Below are positions 17,982-28,357 of a stretch of DNA of 30,146 nucleotides, one piece after another. The DNA comes from Blattamonas nauphoetae (lineage: Eukaryota; Preaxostyla; Oxymonadida), in contig JARBJD010000597.1 in assembly GCA_033064195.1 (NCBI GenBank), positions 1 through 30,146 of the forward strand. Direction: 5' to 3'. The number at the start of each line of letters is the position of its first letter. The first letter of the stretch is position 1. The notes beneath the pieces were generated by a model that made no database searches, was not told the DNA's origin, and saw only the letters and a list, made by a program, of their open reading frames with translations. The position numbers and the translations under genes were made by a program.

Positions 17982-18270
17982 TAGCAGCAGTCGGTAAAAA
18001 CATACTCAGAGTTGGAGCTCCATTTCTGAATCTCATTCCCTTCGTTGGACCATTGATTTCTAAGGTAGCACAGACAGGTGTTGAGATGATTCCAGATGTG
18101 AAATCGGATAAGCAAATCCATGCAGAAAAGATGGCTCAGTATGAGCAAGCAATGAATGAAGGAAACACATCAGTTGCGAATAAACTCAGAGGTGAAATAC
18201 TGCGATTGGAAGAAAAGCTGAAACCGAAAACAAAGAAGAAGAAACTGAAAAAGAAATAAGCATTATTGTT

Positions 18271-18287
18271 TTTTTATTTTTGATAAA
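18271..18287 (+). promoter_or_regulatory. T-rich signature, first capsid gene
   Basis: TTTTTATTTTTGATAAAATG leads into the ATG at 18288. Confidence 0.55.
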
Positions 18288-20140
18288 ATGAACTCGCATA
18301 TAACACATCTGACAAACAAAAGAACTGGAGCATCGTCACTGACTGGAAATACCACTGGAAGGATAGAATACACGAGAGATGACATGGGTCAAATTCAACA
18401 ACAACTCAGGTCCGAACATTTCATTAATTACCTAATGAATGATGGGGCACACAGTACTTCGATTCAAGAATTGAAACCATCAGAGAATGCACGATTCTAC
18501 ACAGGACAAGAGATTATCATTCCACTGACTGGTAATCAAGACATTTGTCAAATCGATGATTCCTTCATTACGTTCACTATGACGGCGACATTGAGACTCA
18601 ATAATTGGCAAACAACAGCTGGTAAGGTTGGATCGTACATGAATGAGAGAATCTTCATCTTCGTTGGACTCAAGCATTCTGCATCAATCTTTCGTGACCT
18701 TACTGTTCTTCACAACAATCAAAAATCATCAGCTCAACAAACAATGATGTATCAATGGAGTCTCACATCTACAATATGATCAAACCTAAGAGTCAATTGG
18801 AGAATCGAAAACATTGTCACACACCTTGGCAGAATGCATGGAATCATGATGAATCAGTTGCTGGTGTTTATATTCCACTTTCTGCTTTCACAACAACATC
18901 TGGAACGGGAGTGTTTCAAGACACTATTGATGTACCAATTCGTGTGTCAATCAATCTTGAAGATCTACTGATATTCTCAGGGATGACTGACTATCCAAAA
19001 TGTCTCTTTGGCGATTTGAAATTGAGTGTGCACATGAATGAAGATGCGTTTGTTTGTTGTTCTGTTAATCCTGAACTCACTTTGAAAGATACACTATCAT
19101 CACTCGTAACTGGAACAGCAGCAGCACCAACTATTAAGGCAGCAATTCTCAATTGTATTCAACATCGTCCATATTTTCTGAACAACCTCGTCACCTCATG
19201 CACAAAGAACTTCGTTCAAATTGGTCAATCATTTCTCCAACCAACAGTTACCAAAGACATAGTTTGCTCAACAGCCAATGTCGTGACAACAGAACCAGAA
19301 TTTGTGGATCAGTACATCTCATTAAACGTCACAAACTATCGGATTGATGATGTGTATTGCATGAGTGTTGGATACAAAATGAAAGATGGTGCGAAAGAGA
19401 ATCTGAAGCAGATGTACACAAATCGTCCTGGAACAATTCCAGCTGAGAAGATATCGTTCTATCCATTTCAGAAGACGCCAACGGCAACAGGAATTGATTG
19501 TACTCAGCAAATGGTAGTGGTGAATGCAAAGGATATTATGCTCCTCTTTCGTCATTATGACAATGAAGTCACTTATTTCCACAATCCAATGCAGAAGAAT
19601 ATCCAAGTGACTTTACAAAACAGGTACTATCCAGAACAACCGACAACAACTATTGGAGCTCGCTTCTATCAGTTTGCATTATCGACTCTCAATCTCGATT
19701 CGTACCTAGCTGTTCCAGATGATTTGGAGCGATCACTGACGGATTCTCTCGTTGAAGCGAAACTCACTGGTGACGGAACATATCCAAATGAAACAATGAC
19801 ACGAGTTCGTCCAGTTCATGACAATACTGACTTCCTTCTGTGCTTTCCTACTCAGAGAAGTGGATGTCCAACAAACTGCAATGATTCGATCAGTTCCAGA
19901 GGTGTGAATGCTGCAGTCACTTTGAGATCACATCCAATTTATCAAGGTAATCTTGACACATACTACCATGTCTACAATCCGAGTCAAAGTGGTGGTGATA
20001 TGACAACATTTACACATCCTCCAGCACCAATATTAGCCACAACTGCAACAACGTGGTGGGTACTACGATACAGCAATGGCGAACCAAAAGTTGAGTACTA
20101 TCCTAATCACACATTGAAAGCATTACATACAGATTTGTGA
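18288..20140 (+). pseudogene. Major-capsid-like gene A
   Basis: A gene region of about 615 codons. It is clearly paralogous to the gene at 20202-21896. Shared landmarks in order are an N-terminal S.QE..P motif with EI..PL, a DESVAGVYIPL segment (about 18850-18885), YPKCLFGDLKLSVHMNEDAF (about 18990-19050), and a C-terminal block with F.PTQRSG, PIYQGNLDTYY, PPAPILA and a TWWVLRYSNGEP region. Size, beta-rich composition and place in the element fit the double jelly-roll major capsid protein of Polintons. This is inferred from context; I cannot verify the fold. It looks broken, with about one break. Confidence 0.72.
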
Positions 20141-20183
20141 ATCATGTAGAGACAAAACAGTAAAAGAAAATATTGATATTGTA

Positions 20184-20201
20184 TTTTTTATTTTTCTATA
20201 A
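20184..20201 (+). promoter_or_regulatory. T-rich signature plus TAAATG, second capsid gene
   Basis: TTTTTTATTTTTCTATAAATG leads into the ATG at 20202. Confidence 0.6.
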
Positions 20202-21896
20202 ATGAGAAGTATCAGATCAAATCAATCAAAACCAACATCGACATGAATTGAACAAATTGAAGTGCAATCATATCTGCCAAAACAGTGGGATTCCGAACCT
20301 CATGTATATTCAATTCAGGAAGTGCATCCAACAAATCCTCCCATGCCATGCAGAATTGGAGACGAGATTGAAGTTCCACTGTGCTATGACGGTCATGATG
20401 TGACTGAATTTACGAAGAGTCATTTGCGTATTGATCTCACGATTTCCGTTCCGTATGACCAACCAACAATGGGAGATGGTTCAGAGACCGCTGGAAGGTA
20501 CGGAATGTTCTACGGTTACAAATCATCATCAGATGCGATTCGAGATATGAGACTCGTCGATAGTAAAGGAAACATCATTGACAATTCACTTCAGAATAAT
20601 CATGTTCACGAATCATTTCTGTATCACACTTTCAAGTCTCATGAAGAGAAAAACAATATGAAGCATTGCTACAGTCTTTGGGAAAATGTTCAGAGAATGG
20701 ATCCAAGTGTGTGTGGATTCTATTTTGTTCCAATATTGCATGCGCCCAAAGGACCATACACTGCTACGAATCCACTGGTTATTCCGTTTGTGAATCTACT
20801 TCCTCTGAGTACCTTTGATCAGTATCCGAATTCGATCTTCGGTAATTTACGTTTGAGATTTCATTTGACAACTGATTCGCTGGTGTATTGTCCCATTCGT
20901 GTTTCAACTGTTATTTTAAAAACTCTTGAGATGATTCGAGATCGATTTCCAGACAAATCAATGACAACTATTGCAGGTCAAGCTAGAATGCTAAACATGG
21001 CAGAGAATAAATACTCAACTCTGACGCAAGAATTCACACAAATTGGAAATCCAGTGTTGCAATACGATAGAGCTGTCCATCATACTCAACCATCCACTGG
21101 TACTGATGAAATAGTAGCCAAATCAACCACTTCAACTGTTTGGTCTTCATCAGTGGATAAAGTCACATCAGTTTGCTACGGATATCAGATCACTGATTCA
21201 ACGAAACAATCCCTTATAGACACATATTCGAAGACTCTTTATGTCATGAAAGCTGAAAGAATTGACACACAATCATTCCAAACAAAAGCGAATGCAATGG
21301 GAGTAAGATCAAACATCAGTATCAAACTTAACAATCTCATGAATCTAATGTGCTTATTCCCAGAAAGACCAAATGAATGTACAGTCTTCAGAAATCCTCA
21401 TTATGTTGGCTTATTCGAAATGCTTGGATCCAACTTCCCTAATTTCCCAATGTCAACTATCTCACCAGAGTTCTATCAAATGATGATGGTGAATGGTGAT
21501 TTCATTGGTTGTTCAGCCACTGAAGAGTTTGAGAATTCCATATGTATGTCACGCAATACAAGCTATTATGGAAAGGAGTTCAAGAGAACGAGGGCAGTTA
21601 CGGATGCTACTTCATTCACATTCATGGTTCCAACAGATCGAAGTGAAATCGCTGGTGGTGAAGAAGGTATCTCAACAGCAGAATCAGTGAATATCGTCTA
21701 CAGAGGATCACCAATCAATCAGGGAGAACTCGATCCATATTTCACCTCAACTCCAGAAGGTCCTCCTCCACCTATTTTGGCATTGCATCAGGCTACTTAC
21801 TGGTTGTTCTGGATTGAGAATGGACAACCCAGAGTGCGATATGTCATTGATCGTCGACTTCATGAAGCGTGTGAAGAAGTGAAGAGAGGTTATTAA
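20202..21896 (+). pseudogene. Major-capsid-like gene B, paralogue of A
   Basis: A gene region of about 560 codons. The long open part begins near 20262 with YLPKQWDSEPHVYSIQEVHP and runs to the stop at 21896. Segments match gene A in order: GDEIEVPLCYDGHDVTEF, WENVQRMDPSVCGFYFVPI, YPNSIFGNLRLRFHLTTDSL, VPTDRSE, PINQGELDPYF and PPPPILALHQATYWLFW. It is probably a double jelly-roll capsid protein, and which of the pair is the main shell protein cannot be told. It is preceded by its own promoter-like signature 60 bases after gene A ends. It looks broken, with about one break. Confidence 0.75.
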
Positions 21897-21950
21897 TGCT
21901 TCGCATTTCTAAGATGACGAAGTCATATTTCTGAATGGAATAAATATGCT

Positions 21951-21974
21951 ATTTTATTTTTGTAGAAAACACAA
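21951..21974 (+). promoter_or_regulatory. T-rich signature
   Basis: ATTTTATTTTTGTAG (21951-21965) lies about 10 bases ahead of the ATG at 21975. Confidence 0.5.
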
Positions 21975-22385
21975 ATGGTGAAGCGCTATTTCTCAATTCA
22001 GAATTCTCACACTGCTCAACTCCCTCCTGATTTTACAAATTCTAGAAATCAAAAATATATTCACTTTCTTGACTGCAAACTCATCCATGTGAAAGAAGAA
22101 ATTAATGGTAACACAACTGTCATTTCAAAAGATATTCCACAGCACATAACAATCCATGGTGATTGGATCCAGACTGATGCATTCAATGATTCATTTGTTG
22201 CTTTCTGCAATGAACAGATTGCGAAGCGAAAGAAGTGGGAACTAAGCACTCGACAATCAATTGTGAAGATCTGGTTCAAAGACAGTTCTGGTGAACCAAT
22301 CGAGATGGAAACATCAGAGACAATCAATGGAAAAATAATCAGAGAGTATTATGAATTTCTGGTTGATCTCATTTTGGAGTATTAG
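21975..22385 (+). CDS. Uncharacterised 136-aa protein of the capsid cluster
   Basis: Starts MVKRYFSIQNSHTAQLPPDF, with mixed beta-like segments (KYIHFLDCKLIHV, HITIHGDWIQTDAF, SIVKIWFKDSSG). It has no signal or membrane segment. It follows the two capsid genes and its 3' end overlaps the fibre gene by 17 bases in convergent orientation. A single jelly-roll or fibre-attachment role is possible from size and context only. The frame is whole. Confidence 0.6.
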   Translation: MVKRYFSIQNSHTAQLPPDFTNSRNQKYIHFLDCKLIHVKEEINGNTTVISKDIPQHITIHGDWIQTDAFNDSFVAFCNEQIAKRKKWELSTRQSIVKIWFKDSSGEPIEMETSETINGKIIREYYEFLVDLILEY

Positions 22386-23259
22386 TCATTGTGTCGATCA
22401 GTGAATTATATTTTTGTACAAGTTCATTGATGAGTGTCTGTTGTTGTCCGACAATAGAACATAATTCCTGGATTGCTTTCACACAAAAGCACGAGAGTTC
22501 AGCATAATCAACTTGAAGACAATCTGGATTGGAATCATTTACGACTTCCGGGAATATTTCTTGGATCTGTTGTGCAATCACTCCAATGTGTTTCTTCTCA
22601 CTTTCCTTCTTCAGACATTCACATTTCTCTTTGCAGTTCTTCAAGTGTTCTTCATCTGTCTCATTTTCGATTTGCATTGTCACTTTGTTGATCTTCGAGT
22701 CGAATGTGTTGAATTGGTAGCGAACTATTTCGACTTTATTCAGTTGTTCAAGAACATCGGGGTATGGTTCAATATTTCTTTTTACTCTTCTGTCTGATAG
22801 CTGAGAAAAACTTCCTGTTGTCGATATTGAAAACACTCCTGAACCAGTGTCCTCATCGTAGTAATACAAAGCTGGTGAGTCACACGGTGACCACATAATG
22901 ATTCCATCACCATTGAACTGAATTCCAGAAGTTTCTGCAATCGATTGTGAGATTGAAATGCCAGACTTAAATGTTGAAGCTGGATATGTTCCTGGATACT
23001 TCGGAAGTGATCCTTCTGAGATATTCCACTTCGCTCCATTCACATTGATCAATCCTCCAATTGTTGGTGTCGTGATCGATCCATTTGTGCTGACTACTTT
23101 TTGGATTGAAGATATCGCTGACTTGTGTGCTTCTGTTGTCTTCTGAAGTGAGTCAATCACTGCCGAATTCTCGTTGGTTGTTGAGAGATTATGATCAATC
23201 ATTTTCTCAATCATTTGTGAATTGTATTTTTGTCGATTCATTTCTGCTTGCTCTTTCAT
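22369..23259 (-). CDS. Fibre-like protein with peptidase S74 chaperone domain
   Basis: 296 residues from the ATG at 23259. Residues ~1-60 are polar and probably a trimeric coiled-coil stalk. Residues ~60-150 are glycine-, serine- and threonine-rich with a beta pattern (GGLINVNGAKWNI, GSGVFSISTTGSF). From ~155 comes the S74 endosialidase-chaperone signature: LSDRRVKRNIEP, VLEQLNKVEIVRYQF, HIGVIAQQIQEIFPEVV (~224-240), LQVDYAEL (~248) and CVKAIQEL. In phage tailspikes this domain trimerises the fibre and cleaves itself at a Ser-Asp bond, here S155-D156. A lysine/cysteine/glutamate-rich insert (~200-222) splits the domain. This gene would supply a receptor-binding spike. The frame is whole. Confidence 0.88.
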   Translation of the reverse strand: MKEQAEMNRQKYNSQMIEKMIDHNLSTTNENSAVIDSLQKTTEAHKSAISSIQKVVSTNGSITTPTIGGLINVNGAKWNISEGSLPKYPGTYPASTFKSGISISQSIAETSGIQFNGDGIIMWSPCDSPALYYYDEDTGSGVFSISTTGSFSQLSDRRVKRNIEPYPDVLEQLNKVEIVRYQFNTFDSKINKVTMQIENETDEEHLKNCKEKCECLKKESEKKHIGVIAQQIQEIFPEVVNDSNPDCLQVDYAELSCFCVKAIQELCSIVGQQQTLINELVQKYNSLIDTMTNTPK

Positions 23260-23272
23260 TGAAATTAAAATT
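23260..23272 (-). promoter_or_regulatory. T-rich upstream run, fibre gene
   Basis: The minus strand reads AATTTTAATTTCAATG, a weak form of the shared signature, just outside the right TIR's inner edge (23279). It favours the ATG at 23259 over one at 23292 inside the TIR. Confidence 0.4.
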
Positions 23273-23278
23273 CTTGAT

Positions 23279-23419
23279 TCCCTCATGAACATACGTCACC
23301 GGCACATTATTTCTGACATACTCAGAGACCAGCGAACAGTTCTCTTCTCTCATTGATTCAATTAGTGCTTGTTCTGAACATACTCGACGTCTTTCCTTGT
23401 ACATCGCAGTTGGATTCAT
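23279..23419 (-). pseudogene. 5' fragment of the TIR gene 2 family
   Basis: This is the right-arm copy of the first 47 codons of the gene at 5749 (MNPTAMYKERRRVCSEQALI and on), ending where the TIR ends. The frame runs a little into the region upstream of the fibre gene. It is a by-product of the TIR boundary, not a separate gene. Confidence 0.8.
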
Positions 23420-24480
23420 TTAATACAAATTAAAAAAGTCAAAATTAGATTTTCTTTCGTTGATTTCTCAGTTTTGGATTTTTCACTGGAATCGAGGATC
23501 AATGGGTTCGATCACTGATTTCTCAAGTGTGCACAATTCGTTCCAATTCTTCGCGTTTCAGATTCTTCTGAACTGTAGGATCATCGTGGTGTGCTTCATT
23601 TTTACTTTTCCGAACTTTGCAGAGATATTTGAGGTTTCACAACCAGGTCCAGATCTCGGTAAAAGTATGCATTCTTCATCATTTCACTCTCATTTTCTTC
23701 TTGTTTTAGACTTGTTTCAGCTGTTTCCGGGCTAATTGTCACTTGTTTATTGCTCATTATTGTTTCGTTTTGACCTCACTTCCGTCTTCGTTTTCTCGTT
23801 GTTTACTGTTTTAACCACTTCATTCATGTTTCTTTCTCTTAATCTTGTTTTCAAATTCAACACACTAATTCTCGTTTACTGAGTTTTCCGGACTTTTGCA
23901 GAGATCTCACTTTCAACGGCTCACTTCATATCTCGGAATTTTTCCGTAATCTTCATCATTTCACATACTTTTTTGAATCATTTTTGATGTTTTTAAGCAA
24001 AAAAGGACCAAACACAAGCGACATTTTCACTATTGGTGCCACATTTCACACAGTTTTCACGATCGTCAATTTCCCTCTCAGTTTCATACTTGCCCGTTTT
24101 ATTGTTGGTTGTTTCGCTTTCTTTTACTCTGTTTTTGTGAAAAAAGTGATGAAAACTCGACTAAAATGATGTGCTAGTGAAGTGAGAACGGCCCACAAAA
24201 TGGAAGTGAATTGAGCAAAATGAAGAGGAATGATGAACAGATCATATGTGAAATGGGGAGAGAAAGTGATGAAATGAAAGGGACTACAGTCGGTTTTGAA
24301 GTGACAAAAACGGTCAAAAGTTGAGAAGTGAAAACATGAAAAAGTGACTTTATGAGAGAACTATCCGACAAAATCTCCTCAAAATTCGAGCACACCTTAC
24401 TCATACCGTGAGAAAGAAGGATTTGTAACGAAATTCAGATCAAACAATCCATAGTGTCAAAATGTTGGTGCAAGAGTGTC
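23420..24480. other. Non-coding right TIR, inner part
   Basis: Counterpart of 4685-5748. The segment around 23500-23790 differs from the left arm much more than the rest. No gene seen. Confidence 0.6.
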
Positions 24481-24489
24481 GTCAGAGGT

Positions 24490-24580
24490 GGGTAAGTATA
24501 GAGACAGATCTGATTTTGTATACACACAGATCTGTCCGTTGGTATAGGCACAGATCTGCGGTATACACACAGATCTGACC
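24490..24580 (+). repeat. Left TIR of the Mutator-like element
   Basis: Holds four copies of ACAGATCTG or CACAGATCTG, three of them preceded by GTATACACA or a near form. The outer 43 bases match the other end almost perfectly. Confidence 0.88.
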
Positions 24581-24699
24581 TTTTTGTCTCTATTTTGGCT
24601 TATAATGTGTCTTATATGAATGAAAAAGACGAAGAATAGATGTAAAAGGATAAAAAGAAGAGTTTCAAGGTAAAATGAGAGCGATTGATGAGGCAGTCA

Positions 24700-26240
24700 C
24701 GACAACTGTTTCAAAGGGTCGATCGCGTTCACGTTAGAAGGATTGGTTTCCCCGCAATATCTTCCGAAAGAATACAGGGAAAATGGTTCATGTTTCGAGC
24801 AAGCCTCTTTGTGAGTTTGGTTGACTCAGTTTCGAAGATCTTTTCGACGATATTTTGGATCACGATCTGGTTCAATTCTGGCTCCTCTTCAATGGCTGTG
24901 CCTTGCTTTGTTTGCTCATACGGGTGATTTGTTGGATCTTACAGTGGCAGAAAGACTGTGATTGCAGATACATGGCATCTAGCTTGTCGGCAACTTTGTT
25001 GATCTCGCGTGTCTCTTCTTTCACTTCTGCTTTGATATTTTTCTTTTGCATCGCCTCCATTCGGTGCTCCAACTCTTCTAATGTCTCTGTGCCCTCAGTC
25101 AACACAGTGTTTGATGCTCGGTCGCCGATGGCCGCTTGTTGTTCACAACACCTTCTTCGCTCGCGCCGATGATGTGAAGAGCGAGAGAGGATTCGCATCG
25201 ATGATGGACAAAGTCTTCCGGTGCAGTGTTGATCCCTCCCCAGACGGTTTCAGATCTTCCTTTCCCTTGCAGTCTGGGCCGAAGGAAGTACCTCCAAACT
25301 GATTACCAGGTGGTATTGACTCTTTGTATTTGTCTTTCTGAGGAAGAACAAATTGGTAGTCGTGTTTGTGCTTGGTTCGTTGTCGAGGTTCATCAGTGAA
25401 GATTCTTCGCCGGATTTGGAATCAGCAAGTGTGTCCGGTTCGATGTCTTCCTCGACGCCATGTTCTTCCTTGGCCAATATTTTGTCTTCTGTTCATTCCT
25501 TTCTTCTCCGCTCTTTCTCTCGCTTGATCTTGTCGCGCCAGATCAGGACCGACTCTTTTCTCTTCTTGTTGAGGTATGGATGGCTGAAAGTGTTTGTCAT
25601 GTATCCTTCGAGAACTTGGAGTAGGATGGCAGCTTCTTGGTTCATCTTCTTCCCAATTTTCAGCTTTCTTTCGATCTTCGCGCTCCTATTGTGTCTCTAC
25701 AAATTCAGTGACTTTGGAATCAAGATCCCGAACTTTCTGAAGAAGAGCAATTAGCTCCTCCTCCTTTTTGCGAAGAATATCTCTCATTTTATCGTTCCGA
25801 ACGCCTTCTGTGTTTTTTCGTTCTCCAGCTGAGTAAGCGGGACCAGCTGCATATATCCCTTTTCGTTTGTATTATCGAGTTTCTGTGAGGGCTTCCGAGC
25901 AATTCATTGTGATATTTCTTTTCAAGTGTCTTGTTGTGGCAGGCTTGGAGCTGTTTCCTCTGTTCGTTCACGCGCTGTGTGATTTCCTCTTCCGTTTCTT
26001 GTGCCTTTTAGTATCCAACTCAGAGTAGTCTCTTTGTTCTCATTGGGGTTCAAAAAGTTGATTAGGGGTAGTTCGCTATCCGTCCGAAATTTGCTCCGAT
26101 CTTGCTTGATACTCGGACAGCCAGCAGTTTTCGTTGTTGAGTCCGCCCAGCCAAGTCTCTTGTCCATCCACCCATCGTTAACGTCATTTCTAAATGTGAT
26201 TCCTCAAACTGCCTCCATATTCCAACAGATCCTGTCATCG
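24700..26240 (-). pseudogene. Decayed coiled-coil-like coding region in the insertion
   Basis: Minus-strand open stretches (about 25198-24872, 25477-25250, 25971-25789 and 26167-25922) share a charged, helical style. One includes EGTETLEELEHRMEAMQKKN. The lead stretch has NPNENKETTLSWILKGTRNG. Stops and frame changes separate them. They could be exons or remnants of one gene. No transposase motif is seen; a captured host gene is possible. Confidence 0.35.
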
Positions 26241-26445
26241 TGAGATTGCAGTTCGAGATCTGATTACCAATTGATTAATGTCATAAAAATGACGCAGCAC
26301 GACTAAGTAGGCATCATAATTGCCGACAACGTTCGTTACGGTTGTATATGGTGAGTAGGAACAGATCTGGAGCGTCATGAAGCACTTTTAAGCTTTTGTT
26401 CTCACAAAGCTGTTCAGAAGAAGAGGAAGAATTGAAATTCGGGAC

Positions 26446-26637
26446 ATGGAGGAGTTTGATGCATTTGAGAGTGATTTGGCATTTCGAAAGCGTGTATTTG
26501 CTTGGATCGCGAGTGAAAAGGAAATTATGGACCCATGCGATCGTATCACTCGAATCTTGCTTTATGTCGAAATATCAAACGGGCATCAAGTGAATTCATC
26601 ACCGTTTCACTCAATGGCATGTCGCACAAGTCAATAA
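26446..26637 (+). CDS. Short ORF in the insertion, unknown
   Basis: 63 codons starting MEEFDAFESDLAFRKRVFAW. It has reasonable amino-acid composition and no known motif. It may be part of a longer decayed or spliced gene on the plus strand. Confidence 0.25.
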   Translation: MEEFDAFESDLAFRKRVFAWIASEKEIMDPCDRITRILLYVEISNGHQVNSSPFHSMACRTSQ

Positions 26638-26829
26638 TATCTTCTGTTGCAAGTTTGTTCTCCCTAAATTTCAAGCCGTTCCAGACCTGATTCAAAAGAA
26701 GGTATCGACGAAATGGACTTTGTTTACAATAGAGAAGCAAAGACTGACATTAGGGATGTATTGTTTTGACGAGGGGGACAAAATGACCCGGGATATAGAT
26801 TGCATTAGCAATCCAACCATCTCGTCTTC

Positions 26830-27240
26830 CACGGCCTTCCACTCCCCTCGCCCGCTGATGGCTTCCACTCTCCTCGCCCGCAAATGGCCTCAGCCCCTCG
26901 CCCTCAATTGGCCTCAGCTCCCTCGCTCGAAATTGGCTTCCACTCCCCTCGCCCTCACACGCAATGCACTCCCTCCCCTTCAAACGCAATGCTCTCCCTC
27001 CCCTTCAAACGCAATGCTCTCCCTCCCTTCAAACGCAATGCTCTCCCTCCTTTAAACGCAATGCTCTCCCTCCCTTTAAACGCAATGCTCTCCTCCCTTC
27101 AAACGCAATGCTCTCCCTCCCTCCTTCAAACGCAATGCTCTCCCTCCCTTCAAACCCAATGCTCTCCTCTCCCTTCAAACAATGCTCTCCCTCCCTTCAA
27201 ACGCAATGCTCTCCCTCCTTCAAACGCAATGCCTTCCCAT
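26830..27240 (+). repeat. Pyrimidine-rich minisatellite
   Basis: About a dozen units of 19-26 bases, based on CTCCCTCCCTTCAAACGCAA followed by TG, run from about 26960 to 27240. A related, more degenerate CTCGCCC-type repeat precedes them from about 26830. Unit length varies, so no reading frame is kept. The plus strand is almost devoid of G within the units. Confidence 0.88.
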
Positions 27241-27381
27241 CAACTCAAACACTGTTCCATCCAAGCGGTTTCCTCCTCGGAAGGTTCGGATCTCCTCAAC
27301 CAAATCGTCCCCACTCGCCACCCCATCTCATGTTTTTCTACTGGACCTACGCCTAGTCCTGGAAACACGAATTCATGATGA

Positions 27382-28330
27382 TTGAACTGCCAGAAGGAAG
27401 TCACCAACAAAGCTGCTCTCCCTCTCGCCGATCTGGTGACAGGAGTTGGAAATATTGCAACTTTTGCAGATTGCGAAAAAGAAATCGCACTCCTCCGAGA
27501 ATATTCACCTAAAGTTGACATACTACCAGATCTCAGAATGTTGGAAATCGAAATCAACGGATTCAGAGACATTCCATCCTCACAAGTGGAGGAGGTCAAC
27601 AATCGTACAACATCCTTTGTATAAACGTGCGAAGAACATCACCGGACTTATTGTGGAGTTCGAGAGCGGTTCAGACATCACTCCACCACCCGTGTCTTGT
27701 TTGGGGTGCTACAGCAGGTGAAGAGGTATGATTTGGTCGACCAGCGGGTTATGTGGCCGATGGAGGAATCAGCACCGATCATAGCGGAGAACGAGCGCCG
27801 GACTCAAGCTGGGGAATGGTCAGAGTGGGAAACAGCAGAAATCAAGCAAATCACACAAGAAAAGCAGCAGCGATGGATAATGAGGAGGATAAAGAAGAAG
27901 AACAATCTGAAATCCTTGCAGAGACGACATTGAAGGTGAACAATCTGAAGAAGAACCATCGCCTGCTCCGACCAACCACAGAGCACTCGCATCTCGCCGA
28001 AACACCTCCAGCCCCACCAAACACCCTCCCAACCTCAGACACTCCCGCAACTCCCTATTTCTCCCCTCTCAGCCCCTGTCGCCCTTTCTCCGATCCTCGC
28101 ATTCGCCACCACTCCTGCACAACACCGCGTCATCAACAAAACTATGACATGAATCCTCCCTCATATCCGATCGCTGTCATCCCTCACCTCACCTTGTCAC
28201 ACCTGAGATGCGTTTTGAACTTATTGTGGCTAGATCAGTTCCTCTGGTCCAACTTTTCGACAGTTGTGGTTTTAAAGGGGTAGAGGGACATACAATTTGT
28301 TTTGTTGATAAATCAGAGAAGAAATGTGTG
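27382..28330 (+). pseudogene. Possible gene remnants in the insertion
   Basis: A plausible coding stretch at 27382-27624 (ADCEKEIALLREYSPKVDIL, then LPDLRMLEIEINGF) is followed by charged (EEDKEEEQSEI) and proline/serine-rich stretches to about 28200. After them comes a short stretch with PLVQLFDSCGF-like residues. Frames change several times. No family is recognised. Confidence 0.3.
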
Positions 28331-28357
28331 AAATAGTCGAAAATTATGAACATATTG

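Larger units (their letters stand above)
15924..18259 (+). pseudogene. Second MAPG-type gene, split by a pogo-type transposon
   Basis: A short 5' part begins MAPGWLSKL after a promoter-like run. The transposon at 15951-17981 follows, and the gene's remaining part lies beyond it (about 17982-18259). That part encodes a glycine/proline-containing hydrophobic stretch (APFLNLIPFVGPLI), a charged helix (MNEGNTSVANKLRGEILRLE) and a lysine-rich tail. The TA on both sides of the transposon marks the insertion. It is a likely paralogue of the gene at 15578. Confidence 0.7.

Noticed and set aside
26884-27378. Open frames reading NALPPFKR repeats
   Set aside because: They follow from the minisatellite; unit length varies, so no frame is maintained.
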